From assembly GCF_041080625.1 (NCBI RefSeq), contig NZ_CP163518.1, forward strand, positions 5,456,001 to 5,520,000: 64,000 nt of DNA. Reading direction: 5' to 3'. Source of the stretch: Streptomyces sp. CG1. GTDB lineage: Bacteria > Actinomycetota > Actinomycetes > Streptomycetales > Streptomycetaceae. This document shows positions 34,549 to 42,179 of this stretch, one piece after another (positions within the stretch are counted from its first letter, which is position 1; every line of letters begins with the position of its first letter). Below the pieces are notes generated by a model. That model searched no databases and was not told where the DNA came from. It saw only the letters and a list, made by a program, of their open reading frames with translations. Made by a program: the position numbers and the translations under genes.

Positions 34549-34638
34549 GCGGGACCAACTCCTCGTCTGGAGAACTCGTCGTCGAGTTCACAATCTGGGA
34601 AGAAAGTGGCGCGGTTTCGGGCGGTCAGAGCTAGAGTA

Positions 34639-34652
34639 ACCGAACGATCGGT
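34639..34652. promoter_or_regulatory. PaaR-type operator 2 (paaN / paaH divergent promoter)
   Basis: ACCGAACGATCGGT fits ACCGNNCGNNCGGT exactly and is followed by CGGGACA as in operator 1 (minus strand). It lies between the divergent paaN and paaH genes, with a CTGTGGAAAAC motif 25 bp further on at 34676-34686. Confidence 0.75.
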
Positions 34653-34708
34653 CGGGACAAGGGGGTCCGCCGCATCTGTGGAAAACGTCGTGCGGGAGGA
34701 TCGCGCAC

Positions 34709-36223
34709 ATGACAGCACTCGACCTCAGCAGCCCCGTGGCCGTCGTCGGCACCGGCACCATGGGCCAGGGCATCGCCCAGGTCGCGCTGGTCGCTGGCCA
34801 CCCCGTGCGGCTGTACGACGCCGTCGCCGGGCGCGCCCGGGACGCGGCCGCAGCGATCGGCGCCCGCCTCGACCGGCTCGCGGAAAAGGGCAGGATCACC
34901 GGCGCCGACCGGGACGCGGCCCGCGCCCGCCTCGCGCCCGTGGAGAGCCTTGCCGAGCTGGCGGACTGCGGACTGGTCGTCGAGGCCGTCCTGGAGCGGC
35001 TGGACGTCAAACAGCAGCTCTTCGGCGAGCTGGAGGAGATCGTCGCCGAGGACTGCCTGCTCGCCACCAACACCTCCTCGCTGTCGGTGACGGCCATCGG
35101 CGGAGCCCTGCGCCATCCGGGCCGTTTCGTGGGCCTGCACTTCTTCAATCCGGCGCCGCTGCTGCCCCTGGTCGAGGTCGTCTCCGGGTTCGCCACCGAC
35201 GTCACGTCGGCCACGCGCGCGTACGAGACCGCCCGCGCCTGGGGCAAGACCCCGGTGGCCTGCGCCGACACCCCGGGTTTCATCGTCAACCGGATCGCCC
35301 GGCCGTTCTACGCCGAGGCCTTCGCGGTCTACGAGGCCCAGGCCGCCGACCCGGCCACCATCGACGCGGTCCTGCGCGAGTCCGGCGGCTTCAGGATGGG
35401 CGCCTTCGAGCTGACCGACCTCATCGGGCAGGACGTCAACGAATCGGTGACCCACTCCGTGTGGCAGTCCTTCTTCCAGGACGTGCGCTTCACCCCGTCC
35501 CTGGCCCAGCGCCGGCTCGTGGAGTCCGGCCGCCTCGGCCGCAAGACCGGGCACGGCTGGTACGACCACACCGAAGGCGCCGAGCGGCCCGAACCGCACA
35601 CCGCCGACAAGGAGCAGCCGCCCGCCTATGTCGTCGCCGAGGGCGGCCTCGGCCCCGCGGCCGAGCTGCTCACGCTGATCCGCGAGGCGGGCATCCCGGT
35701 CCGCGAGGAGGACGAGGACAACGGCACCCGCCTGGTGCTGCCGAGCGGCGGCCAGCTGGTCCTCGCCGACGGGCAGACCTGTGTGGAGTTCCGGGACGTC
35801 GTCTGCTTCGACCTCGCCCTGGACTACCGCGCGGCCACCCGCATCGCCCTGTCCGCCTGCCACGACACCGCGCCACGGACCCTCGCCGAGGCCACCGGCC
35901 TGTTCCAGGCCCTCGGCAAGGACGTCAGCGTCATCGGGGACGTCCCCGGCATGATCGTCGCGCGCACGGTCGCCCGCGTCATCGACCTCGCCCATGACGC
36001 CGTCGCCAAGGGCGTCGCCACCGAGGAGGACATCGACACGGCCATGCGGCTCGGGGTGAACTACCCGCTCGGCCCGTTCGAGTGGGACCGCAGGCTCGGC
36101 CGCCAGTTCGCCTTCGACGTCCTGGACGAGATGCACGAGCGCGACCCCTCCGGACGCTACGCGCCCTCCCTCGCGCTCTACCGCCACGCGTACGCCATCG
36201 ACAAGCGGGAGAGCAGCTCATGA
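34709..36223 (+). CDS. paaH: 3-hydroxyacyl-CoA dehydrogenase PaaH
   Basis: A 504-residue 3-hydroxyacyl-CoA dehydrogenase. The NAD-binding motif is VVGTGTMGQGIAQVALVAG at the N-terminus. Family signatures include LLATNTSSLSVTAIG, GLHFFNPAPLLPLVEVV and DTPGFIVNRIARPFYAEA. A second 3HCDH C-terminal domain follows near 400-500 (VIGDVPGMIVARTVARVID and VNYPLGPFEWD). It oxidises 3-hydroxyadipyl-CoA in the lower phenylacetate pathway. The length of about 500 and duplicated C-domain are typical of PaaH. It is coupled to the downstream TetR gene by ATGA, which supports that protein being the pathway regulator. Confidence 0.92.
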   Translation: MTALDLSSPVAVVGTGTMGQGIAQVALVAGHPVRLYDAVAGRARDAAAAIGARLDRLAEKGRITGADRDAARARLAPVESLAELADCGLVVEAVLERLDVKQQLFGELEEIVAEDCLLATNTSSLSVTAIGGALRHPGRFVGLHFFNPAPLLPLVEVVSGFATDVTSATRAYETARAWGKTPVACADTPGFIVNRIARPFYAEAFAVYEAQAADPATIDAVLRESGGFRMGAFELTDLIGQDVNESVTHSVWQSFFQDVRFTPSLAQRRLVESGRLGRKTGHGWYDHTEGAERPEPHTADKEQPPAYVVAEGGLGPAAELLTLIREAGIPVREEDEDNGTRLVLPSGGQLVLADGQTCVEFRDVVCFDLALDYRAATRIALSACHDTAPRTLAEATGLFQALGKDVSVIGDVPGMIVARTVARVIDLAHDAVAKGVATEEDIDTAMRLGVNYPLGPFEWDRRLGRQFAFDVLDEMHERDPSGRYAPSLALYRHAYAIDKRESSS

Positions 36224-36807
36224 CCACGGTCAAGCGCGACACGTACACACCCGAGACACTGCTCTCCGTGGCCGTCCAGGTCTTCAACGAGCGCGGCTAC
36301 GACGGCACCTCCATGGAGCACCTGTCCAAGGCCGCCGGGATCTCCAAGTCGTCGATCTACCACCACGTCAGCGGCAAGGAGGAGCTGCTGCGCCGGGCCG
36401 TCAGCCGTGCCCTGGACGGCCTGTTCGCCATCCTTGACGAGAAGCACGCGTGCGTGGGGCGGTCCGTGGACCGGCTGGAGCACGTGGTGCGGCGCATGGT
36501 CGAGGTGCTCATAGGCGAGCTGCCGTACGTGACGCTGCTGCTGCGGGTGCGCGGCAACACCGCGACCGAGCGGTGGGCGCTGGAGCGGCGGCGGGACTTC
36601 GACCACCAGGTCGCGGAACTGCTGAAGGCCGCGGCGGCCGACGGGGACGTCCGCGGCGACGTCGAGGTCCGCCTGGCCACCCGGCTGGTCTTCGGCATGA
36701 TCAACTCGATCGTGGAGTGGTACCGGCCCGACCCGCGGGGCGTCGGCGAACGCGAGGTGGCCGACGCGGTGGTCCAGCTTGTCTTCGCGGGCCTCAAGCA
36801 GAGCTGA
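36220..36807 (+). CDS. paaR: TetR-family regulator, probable PaaR
   Basis: A 195-residue TetR-type repressor. The helix-turn-helix is GTSMEHLSKAAGISKSSIYHHV, about residues 29-50, and a C-terminal ligand domain follows. It overlaps paaH (ATGA), so it is co-expressed with the pathway. The three PaaR-type operators in this window (paaA, paaN/paaH and bkd) make it the likely repressor of all three; the ligand in PaaR proteins is phenylacetyl-CoA (family knowledge). The assignment rests on gene context and operators rather than on unique residues. Confidence 0.75.
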   Translation: MTTVKRDTYTPETLLSVAVQVFNERGYDGTSMEHLSKAAGISKSSIYHHVSGKEELLRRAVSRALDGLFAILDEKHACVGRSVDRLEHVVRRMVEVLIGELPYVTLLLRVRGNTATERWALERRRDFDHQVAELLKAAAADGDVRGDVEVRLATRLVFGMINSIVEWYRPDPRGVGEREVADAVVQLVFAGLKQS

Positions 36808-36813
36808 GGCCAG

Positions 36814-36895
36814 GCCTCCGGCACACCTCTGATCACGCCCCCGGCACACCTTTCGTCACGCCTCCGGCACGCCTCTCGTCTACGCCTCCGGCTCC
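36814..36895. repeat. Imperfect tandem repeat of a 23-24-bp unit
   Basis: GCCTCCGGCACACCTCTGATCAC (36814-36836) is followed by a close copy (36837-36859), a third (36860-36883) and a partial fourth inside the 3' end of the convergent Lrp-type gene. The array has taken over the space between the two genes, and may have formed by copying the end of that gene. Confidence 0.8.
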
Positions 36896-37380
36896 AGGTC
36901 CTCCTCCTCGAACACCAGCAGCGTGCGGGTGCTGAGCACCTCGGGGATCGCCTGGAGCCGGGTGAGCACCAGCTCGCGCAGCGCCCTGTTGTCGGGCGTG
37001 TGCACCAGCAGCAGCACATCGAAATCGCCGCCCACGAGGGCGATGTGGGAGGCGCCGGGCAGCTGCCTGAGCTGCTCGCGGACCGTGCGCCAGGTGTTCT
37101 GGACGATCTTCAGGGTGACGTACGCCGACGTGCCGTGCCCCGCCCTCTCGTGGTCCACGCGCGCCCTGAAGCCCCGGATGACGCCGTCCTCGACAAGCCG
37201 GTTGATGCGCGCGTAGGCGTTGGCGCGCGAGACATGGACGCGTTCGGCCACGGACCGTATCGAGGCGCGGCCGTCCGACTGGAGAATCTTCAGGATGTCC
37301 TGATCGATGGCGTCCAGCGCACGCGGAGGCGGCAGCGGGACGCCGTCCTGCGGTCCGTCGGCCATTTGTTCAGCTGCCAT
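36880..37380 (-). CDS. bkdR: Lrp/AsnC-family regulator, probable BkdR
   Basis: A 166-residue leucine-responsive-type regulator. The N-terminal AsnC helix-turn-helix is ALDAIDQDILKILQSDGRAS followed by IRSVAERVHVSRANAYARINRL. The C-terminal RAM ligand-binding domain contains VTLKIVQNTWRTV and HIALVGGDFDVLLLVH. It is divergent from the bkd operon, as reported for BkdR in S. coelicolor and S. avermitilis (recollection), and probably represses it in response to branched-chain amino acids. I chose the ATG at 37380 over one at 37446 because the latter lies within the 36-bp inverted repeat that looks like its operator. Confidence 0.85.
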   Translation of the reverse strand: MAAEQMADGPQDGVPLPPPRALDAIDQDILKILQSDGRASIRSVAERVHVSRANAYARINRLVEDGVIRGFRARVDHERAGHGTSAYVTLKIVQNTWRTVREQLRQLPGASHIALVGGDFDVLLLVHTPDNRALRELVLTRLQAIPEVLSTRTLLVFEEEDLEPEA

Positions 37381-37418
37381 TGCCCCCCGCTCCCTCGCCG
37401 TGGACGTCCTGCATTCAT

Positions 37419-37454
37419 TCCAGGCTGTGGAGAACCGTTTGTCCACAGCCTGGA
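37419..37454. promoter_or_regulatory. 13-bp-arm inverted repeat in the bkdR-bkd promoter
   Basis: TCCAGGCTGTGGA and TCCACAGCCTGGA are exact complements separated by 10 bp (GAACCGTTTG). It lies 39-74 bp upstream of bkdR and 100 bp before bkdA. It is a plausible Lrp/BkdR operator and includes a perfect TTGTCCACA at 37439-37447. Confidence 0.6.
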
Positions 37455-37481
37455 GGGGCCTGTAGCCAAAATGTGCCGACG

Positions 37482-37495
37482 ACCGAACAATCGGT
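37482..37495. promoter_or_regulatory. PaaR-type operator 3 (bkd promoter)
   Basis: ACCGAACAATCGGT differs from operator 2 at one base (CG to CA) and is followed by TGGGA. It lies 60-73 bp upstream of the bkd E1 alpha start. It suggests control of the bkd operon by the same regulator as paa. Confidence 0.6.
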
Positions 37496-37554
37496 TGGGA
37501 GGCGCCTCACAGCCGACGTGCCTCCCGTAGCCGCTCCCACGAGGAGGTGCCGTC

Positions 37555-38709
37555 ATGACGGTCATGGAGCAGCGAGGCGCGTACCGGCCATCCCCGCCGC
37601 CCGCCTGGCAGCCCCGCATGGACCCCGCGCCGCTGCTGCCCGACGCCGAGCCCTATCGCGTCCTCGGCACCGAGGCGGCCGCCAAGGCCGACCCGGACCT
37701 GCTGCGCCGGCTCTACACCCAGCTGGTGCGTGGCCGCCGCTACAACACGCAGGCCACCGCGCTCACCAAGCAGGGCCGCCTCGCCGTCTACCCGTCCAGC
37801 ACCGGCCAGGAGGCCTGCGAGGTCGCCGCCGCCCTGGCCCTGGAAGAACGCGACTGGCTCTTCCCCAGCTACCGCGACACCCTCGCCGTCGTCGCCCGGG
37901 GCGTCGACCCCGTCGAGGCCCTCACCCTGCTGCGCGGCGACTGGCACAACGGCTACGACCCCCGCACCCACCGCGTGGCCCCCCTCTCCACCCCGCTGGC
38001 CACCCAGCTGCCGCACGCCGTCGGCCTCGCGCACGCCGCCCGCCTCAAGGGCGACGACGTGGTCGCGCTCGCCCTGGTCGGAGACGGCGGCACCAGCGAG
38101 GGCGACTTCCACGAGGCGCTGAACTTCGCCGCCGTCTGGCAGGCGCCCGTCGTCTTCCTCGTCCAGAACAACGGCTTCGCGATCTCTGTCCCGCTGGCCA
38201 AGCAGACCGCCGCGCCCTCCCTGGCCCACAAGGCCGTCGGGTACGGCATGCCGGGCCGGCTGGTCGACGGCAACGACGCGGCGGCCGTGCACGAGGTCCT
38301 CGCCGACGCCGTACGCCACGCGCGTGCCGGCGGCGGCCCGACCCTGGTGGAAGCGGTGACCTACCGGATAGACGCCCACACCAACGCCGACGACGCCACC
38401 CGCTACCGCGGAGACGCCGAGGTCGAGGCCTGGCGCGCCCACGACCCGATCGAGCTGCTGGAGGCGGAGCTGACCGCGCGAGGGCTGCTCGACCACGCCG
38501 CCATCGAGGCCGCCCGGCAGGACGCCGAGGAGATGGCCGCCGATCTGCGCGACCGCATGAACCGCGACCCCGAACTGGACCCCATGGCCCTCTTCGACCA
38601 CGTCTACGCCGAGACCACCGCTCAACTGCGCGAACAGCGCGCCCTGCTCAGGGCCGAACTGGAAGCCGAGCAGGAGCAGCACGGCGAGCCGGAAGGCGGC
38701 GTCCGATGA
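37555..38709 (+). CDS. bkdA: Branched-chain alpha-keto acid dehydrogenase E1 alpha (cluster 1)
   Basis: A 384-residue thiamine-diphosphate-dependent E1 alpha subunit. Typical blocks are RLYTQLVRGRRYNTQATALT, the thiamine-diphosphate/Mg motif GDGGTSEGDFHEALNFA with following QNN (about 180-205), and a phosphorylation-loop-like YRIDAHTNADDATRYR. With E1 beta it decarboxylates the keto acids of valine, leucine and isoleucine to branched acyl-CoAs, primers for branched fatty acids and polyketides. It starts after an intergenic region with a PaaR-type box and the Lrp-type repeat, and overlaps the E1 beta gene (ATGA). Confidence 0.95.
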   Translation: MTVMEQRGAYRPSPPPAWQPRMDPAPLLPDAEPYRVLGTEAAAKADPDLLRRLYTQLVRGRRYNTQATALTKQGRLAVYPSSTGQEACEVAAALALEERDWLFPSYRDTLAVVARGVDPVEALTLLRGDWHNGYDPRTHRVAPLSTPLATQLPHAVGLAHAARLKGDDVVALALVGDGGTSEGDFHEALNFAAVWQAPVVFLVQNNGFAISVPLAKQTAAPSLAHKAVGYGMPGRLVDGNDAAAVHEVLADAVRHARAGGGPTLVEAVTYRIDAHTNADDATRYRGDAEVEAWRAHDPIELLEAELTARGLLDHAAIEAARQDAEEMAADLRDRMNRDPELDPMALFDHVYAETTAQLREQRALLRAELEAEQEQHGEPEGGVR

Positions 38710-39710
38710 CCACCGTCGCCGTCAAGCCCGCCACCATGGCGCAGGCCCTCACCCGCGCGCTCCGTGACGCGATGGCCGCCGACCCCGCCGTGCACGTCAT
38801 GGGCGAGGACGTCGGCGCCCTCGGCGGTGTCTTCCGGGTCACCGACGGCCTCACCAAGGAGTTCGGCGAGGACCGCTGCACCGACACCCCGCTCGCCGAG
38901 GCCGGCATCCTCGGCACCGCCGTCGGCATGGCCATGTACGGCCTGCGCCCGGTGGTGGAGATGCAGTTCGACGCATTCGCCTACCCGGCGTTCGAGCAGC
39001 TGATCAGCCATGTCTCCCGGATGCGCAACCGCACCCGCGGCAGGATGCCCCTGCCGATCACCGTCCGCGTCCCCTACGGCGGCGGCATCGGCGGTGTCGA
39101 GCACCACAGCGACTCCTCCGAGGCCTACTACCTGGCCACGCCGGGACTGCACGTCGTCACGCCCGCGACCGTCGCCGACGCCTACGGCCTGCTGCGCCAG
39201 GCCATCGCCTCCGACGACCCCGTCGTCTTCCTGGAGCCCAAGCGGCTGTACTGGTCGAAGGACACCTGGAACCCCGAGCATCCGACGGATGTCGAGCCCA
39301 TCGGGCGTGCGGTCGTACGGCGCCCGGGTCGCAGTGCCACGCTCATCACGTACGGCCCCTCCCTGCCGGTCTGCCTGGAGGCCGCCGAGGCCGCGCAGGC
39401 CGAGGGCTGGGACCTGGAAGTCGTCGATCTGCGCTCGCTGGTGCCGTTCGACGACGAGACGGTCTGCGCGGCAGTGCGGCGCACCGGACGCGCGGTCGTC
39501 GTCCACGAGTCCACCGGGTTCGGCGGGCCGGGCGGCGAGATCGCGGCCCGGATCACCGAGCGCTGCTTCCACCACCTGGAGGCGCCGGTGCTGCGCGTGG
39601 CCGGCTTCGACATCCCCTACCCGCCGCCCATGCTGGAGCGGCACCATCTGCCCGGCGTCGACCGCATCCTGGACGCCGTGGCCCGGCTGCAGTGGGAGGC
39701 CGAGGGCTGA
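38706..39710 (+). CDS. bkdB: Branched-chain alpha-keto acid dehydrogenase E1 beta (cluster 1)
   Basis: A 334-residue transketolase-type E1 beta subunit. Recognised from VMGEDVGALGGVFRVTDGL, TPLAEAGILGTAVGMAMYG, VEMQFDAFAYPAFEQLISH, and the C-terminal GFGGPGGEIAARITERCF. It pairs with the preceding E1 alpha to form the alpha2-beta2 thiamine-diphosphate enzyme. The start overlaps the E1 alpha stop by 4 bp, and its stop overlaps the E2 start by one base. Length is typical. Confidence 0.95.
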   Translation: MTTVAVKPATMAQALTRALRDAMAADPAVHVMGEDVGALGGVFRVTDGLTKEFGEDRCTDTPLAEAGILGTAVGMAMYGLRPVVEMQFDAFAYPAFEQLISHVSRMRNRTRGRMPLPITVRVPYGGGIGGVEHHSDSSEAYYLATPGLHVVTPATVADAYGLLRQAIASDDPVVFLEPKRLYWSKDTWNPEHPTDVEPIGRAVVRRPGRSATLITYGPSLPVCLEAAEAAQAEGWDLEVVDLRSLVPFDDETVCAAVRRTGRAVVVHESTGFGGPGGEIAARITERCFHHLEAPVLRVAGFDIPYPPPMLERHHLPGVDRILDAVARLQWEAEG

Positions 39711-41179
39711 TGGCACAGGTGCTGGAGTTCAGGCTCCCCGACCTCGGCGAGGGACTCACCGAGGCGGAGATCGTCCGCTGGCTGGTCCAGGTCGGCGATG
39801 TCGTCGCCGTCGACCAGCCGGTCGTCGAGGTCGAGACGGCCAAGGCGATGGTCGAGGTGCCCTGCCCCTACGGCGGTGTGGTCACCGCCCGCTTCGGCGA
39901 GGAGGGCACCGAACTGCCGGTCGGCGCACCGCTGCTGACCGTCGCGGTGGGACCGGCGGCCCCCACCGGCGAGGCCGAAGGATCGGGCAACGTCCTGGTC
40001 GGATACGGCACCTCGGAAGCGCCCTCGCGCCGCCGACGGGTACGGCCGACCCCGATGGTGACCCGCGGCGCGAACGCCGGGACCGGGGGCGACGGCACCC
40101 CCGCCGCGAGCGCGCCGTCTGCCGCGAGCGCGTCGTCCGCGGCGCGTCCGGCCGGGCAGCGGGGCGCGGCCGTGGCGTCCGCCGAAGCGGTGCCGCAGCA
40201 CAACGGGACCCCGGCCTCCTCCGGTGCGGCTCACGCGCCCGTGGCCGCACTCCACGCCGAAGGCCCCGTGCCCGTGATCTCCCCGCTGGTGCGCAGGCTC
40301 GCCCGTGAGGGCGGCGTGGACCTGCGGCAGCTGGCGGGCTCCGGCCCGGACGGGCTGATCCTGCGCGCGGACGTCGAGCACGTCCTGCGGGCCGAGGCCG
40401 CCCGGAGCAGCCGTACCGCCGAGGCATTCAGCGCGGCGTCCCCCGCCGTCACGCCCTCGCCCGCCCCAGCCTCTTCGGCCGCGCGTGCCTCGGGCATCCG
40501 CGTCCCCCTCAAGGGCGTGCGCGGTGCCGTCGCCGACAAGCTCTCCCGCAGCCGCCGGGAGATCCCGGACGCCACCTGCTGGGTCGACGCCGACGCGACC
40601 GAACTCATGCGCGCGCGTGCCGCGATGAATGCCGCCGGAGGGCCGAAGATCTCACTCCTCGCGCTGCTCGCCCGCGTCTGCACGGCCGCGCTCGCCCGGT
40701 TCCCCGAGCTGAACTCGTACGTCGACGCCGAGGCGCGCGAGGTCGTCCAGCTCGACCACGTCCACCTCGGGTTCGCGGCGCAGACCGAGCGCGGCCTGGT
40801 CGTGCCGGTCGTCCGGGACGCCCACGCGCGCGACGCCGAGTCGCTGACCGCCGAGTTCGCCCGGCTCACCGAGGCCGCCCGCACCGGGACGCTGACCCCG
40901 GGGGAACTCACCGGCGGGACCTTCACGTTGAACAACTACGGGGTCTTCGGCGTCGACGGTTCCACACCGATCATCAACCACCCCGAGGCCGCCATGCTCG
41001 GCGTCGGCCGGATCGTCCCCAAACCGTGGGTGCACGAAGGCGAGCTGGCGGTGCGTCAGGTCGTCCAGCTCTCGCTCACCTTCGACCACCGGGTGTGCGA
41101 CGGCGGCACGGCCGGCGGCTTCCTGCGGTACGTGGCGGACTGCGTGGAGCAGCCGGCGGTGCTCCTGCGCACGCTGTGA
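39710..41179 (+). CDS. bkdC: Dihydrolipoyl acyltransferase E2 (bkd cluster 1)
   Basis: A 489-residue E2 acyltransferase. An N-terminal lipoyl domain carries the lipoylated Lys in VEVETAKAMVEVP, about residue 45. A long Ala/Pro-rich linker follows, then the E3-binding domain (VISPLVRRLAREGGVDLRQL, about 190-225). The C-terminal catalytic domain shows FTLNNYGVFGVDGSTPIINH and the active-site LTFDHRVCDGG near the end. It transfers the branched acyl group to CoA. There is no E3 (dihydrolipoamide dehydrogenase) gene in the cluster, so the housekeeping E3 is presumably shared. A terminator follows directly. Confidence 0.95.
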   Translation: MAQVLEFRLPDLGEGLTEAEIVRWLVQVGDVVAVDQPVVEVETAKAMVEVPCPYGGVVTARFGEEGTELPVGAPLLTVAVGPAAPTGEAEGSGNVLVGYGTSEAPSRRRRVRPTPMVTRGANAGTGGDGTPAASAPSAASASSAARPAGQRGAAVASAEAVPQHNGTPASSGAAHAPVAALHAEGPVPVISPLVRRLAREGGVDLRQLAGSGPDGLILRADVEHVLRAEAARSSRTAEAFSAASPAVTPSPAPASSAARASGIRVPLKGVRGAVADKLSRSRREIPDATCWVDADATELMRARAAMNAAGGPKISLLALLARVCTAALARFPELNSYVDAEAREVVQLDHVHLGFAAQTERGLVVPVVRDAHARDAESLTAEFARLTEAARTGTLTPGELTGGTFTLNNYGVFGVDGSTPIINHPEAAMLGVGRIVPKPWVHEGELAVRQVVQLSLTFDHRVCDGGTAGGFLRYVADCVEQPAVLLRTL

Positions 41180-41183
41180 CCCA

Positions 41184-41211
41184 CGCGGGGCCCGGAAGGG
41201 AGGGCCCCGCG
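41184..41211. terminator. Terminator after bkd cluster 1
   Basis: CGCGGGGCCC and GGGCCCCGCG form a 10-bp stem around an 8-nt loop starting 5 bp after the E2 stop. There is no T-run, as usual in Streptomyces. Confidence 0.7.
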
Positions 41212-41249
41212 GACGATACAAGCGCAGCCCCTCGGGACATACTCGGGGG

Positions 41250-42179
41250 ATGAGCGACAACGCCCCCGCCGCCCCCGGGACGCCTGTGCCGTACGACGCC
41301 GTCGTGCTGGCCGGCGGCGCCGCCCGGCGGCTCGGCGGGGCCGACAAACCCGGTCTGCGGGTCGGAGGCCGGGCGCTCATCGACCGGGTGCTCGCGGCCT
41401 GCGCGGGCGCCGGCACCACCGTCGTGGTGGCCGCCCGGCGGCCCACCGCACGGCCGGTGCGCTGGACACGCGAGGAGCCACCCGGCGCCGGACCGGTCGC
41501 CGCGCTGGACGCCGGCCTGCGGCTCACCACCGCCGAGCACACCGTCGTCCTCTCCGCCGACCTGCCCTTTCTCCAACCGGCCACATTGCGGCGCCTGTTG
41601 ACGGTCCTGCGCGAGACCGGAGCCGACGGCGCGCTGCTCACCGACGCCGACGGCCGTGACCAGCCGCTCGTGGCCGCCTACCGCACCGCCGCGCTCCGCC
41701 GCGTGCTGGCCGCTCTCGCCGCCGGGCCGGACGGCCTGACCGGACTGCCCCTGCGTCGGCTGACCGGCGCCCTCAGTCTCACCCGCGTCCCGGACCCGCT
41801 CGCATCCTTCGACTGCGACACCTGGGACGACCTCGTCAACGCCAGGGCACGCATCAGGGAGCATGGGCACGTGTTGGATGAATGGATCTCCGCAGTAAAG
41901 AACGAGCTGGGCATCGACCTGGACGTCGACACCGGCGCGCTGCTCGACCTGGCCCGTGACGCCGCGCACGGCGTGGCTCGGCCCGCCGCCCCGCTGACCA
42001 CCTTCCTCGTCGGCTATGCCGCGGCGCAGGGTGAGGGAGGCCCCGAGGCGGTCGCCGAGGCCGCCCGCAAGGCGGCCGCGCTCGCGCTGCGCTGGGAGGA
42101 AGAGAACAACGGGGGCGGGAAGAACAACGGGGGCGGGAAAGAGAACAGCGGGGGCCCGAGCGCCCCGGACGCCGGATGA
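41250..42179 (+). CDS. Molybdenum cofactor guanylyltransferase (MobA-like) fused to a DUF6457-type domain
   Basis: A 309-residue fusion. Residues about 15-200 form a MobA-like nucleotidyltransferase with VVLAGGAARRLGGADKP and LSADLPFLQPATLR, which attaches GMP to molybdopterin. From about 205 a helical DUF6457-like domain begins (VLDEWISAVKNELGIDLDVD) and runs to 280. The tail has the short repeat NNGGGKNNGGGKENSGG, a low-complexity slippage product (42107-42155). CATACT at about 41237-41242 is a likely -10 for a near-leaderless transcript. It overlaps moeA by 4 bp (ATGA), so nucleotide transfer and molybdate insertion are coupled. Confidence 0.88.
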   Translation: MSDNAPAAPGTPVPYDAVVLAGGAARRLGGADKPGLRVGGRALIDRVLAACAGAGTTVVVAARRPTARPVRWTREEPPGAGPVAALDAGLRLTTAEHTVVLSADLPFLQPATLRRLLTVLRETGADGALLTDADGRDQPLVAAYRTAALRRVLAALAAGPDGLTGLPLRRLTGALSLTRVPDPLASFDCDTWDDLVNARARIREHGHVLDEWISAVKNELGIDLDVDTGALLDLARDAAHGVARPAAPLTTFLVGYAAAQGEGGPEAVAEAARKAAALALRWEEENNGGGKNNGGGKENSGGPSAPDAG

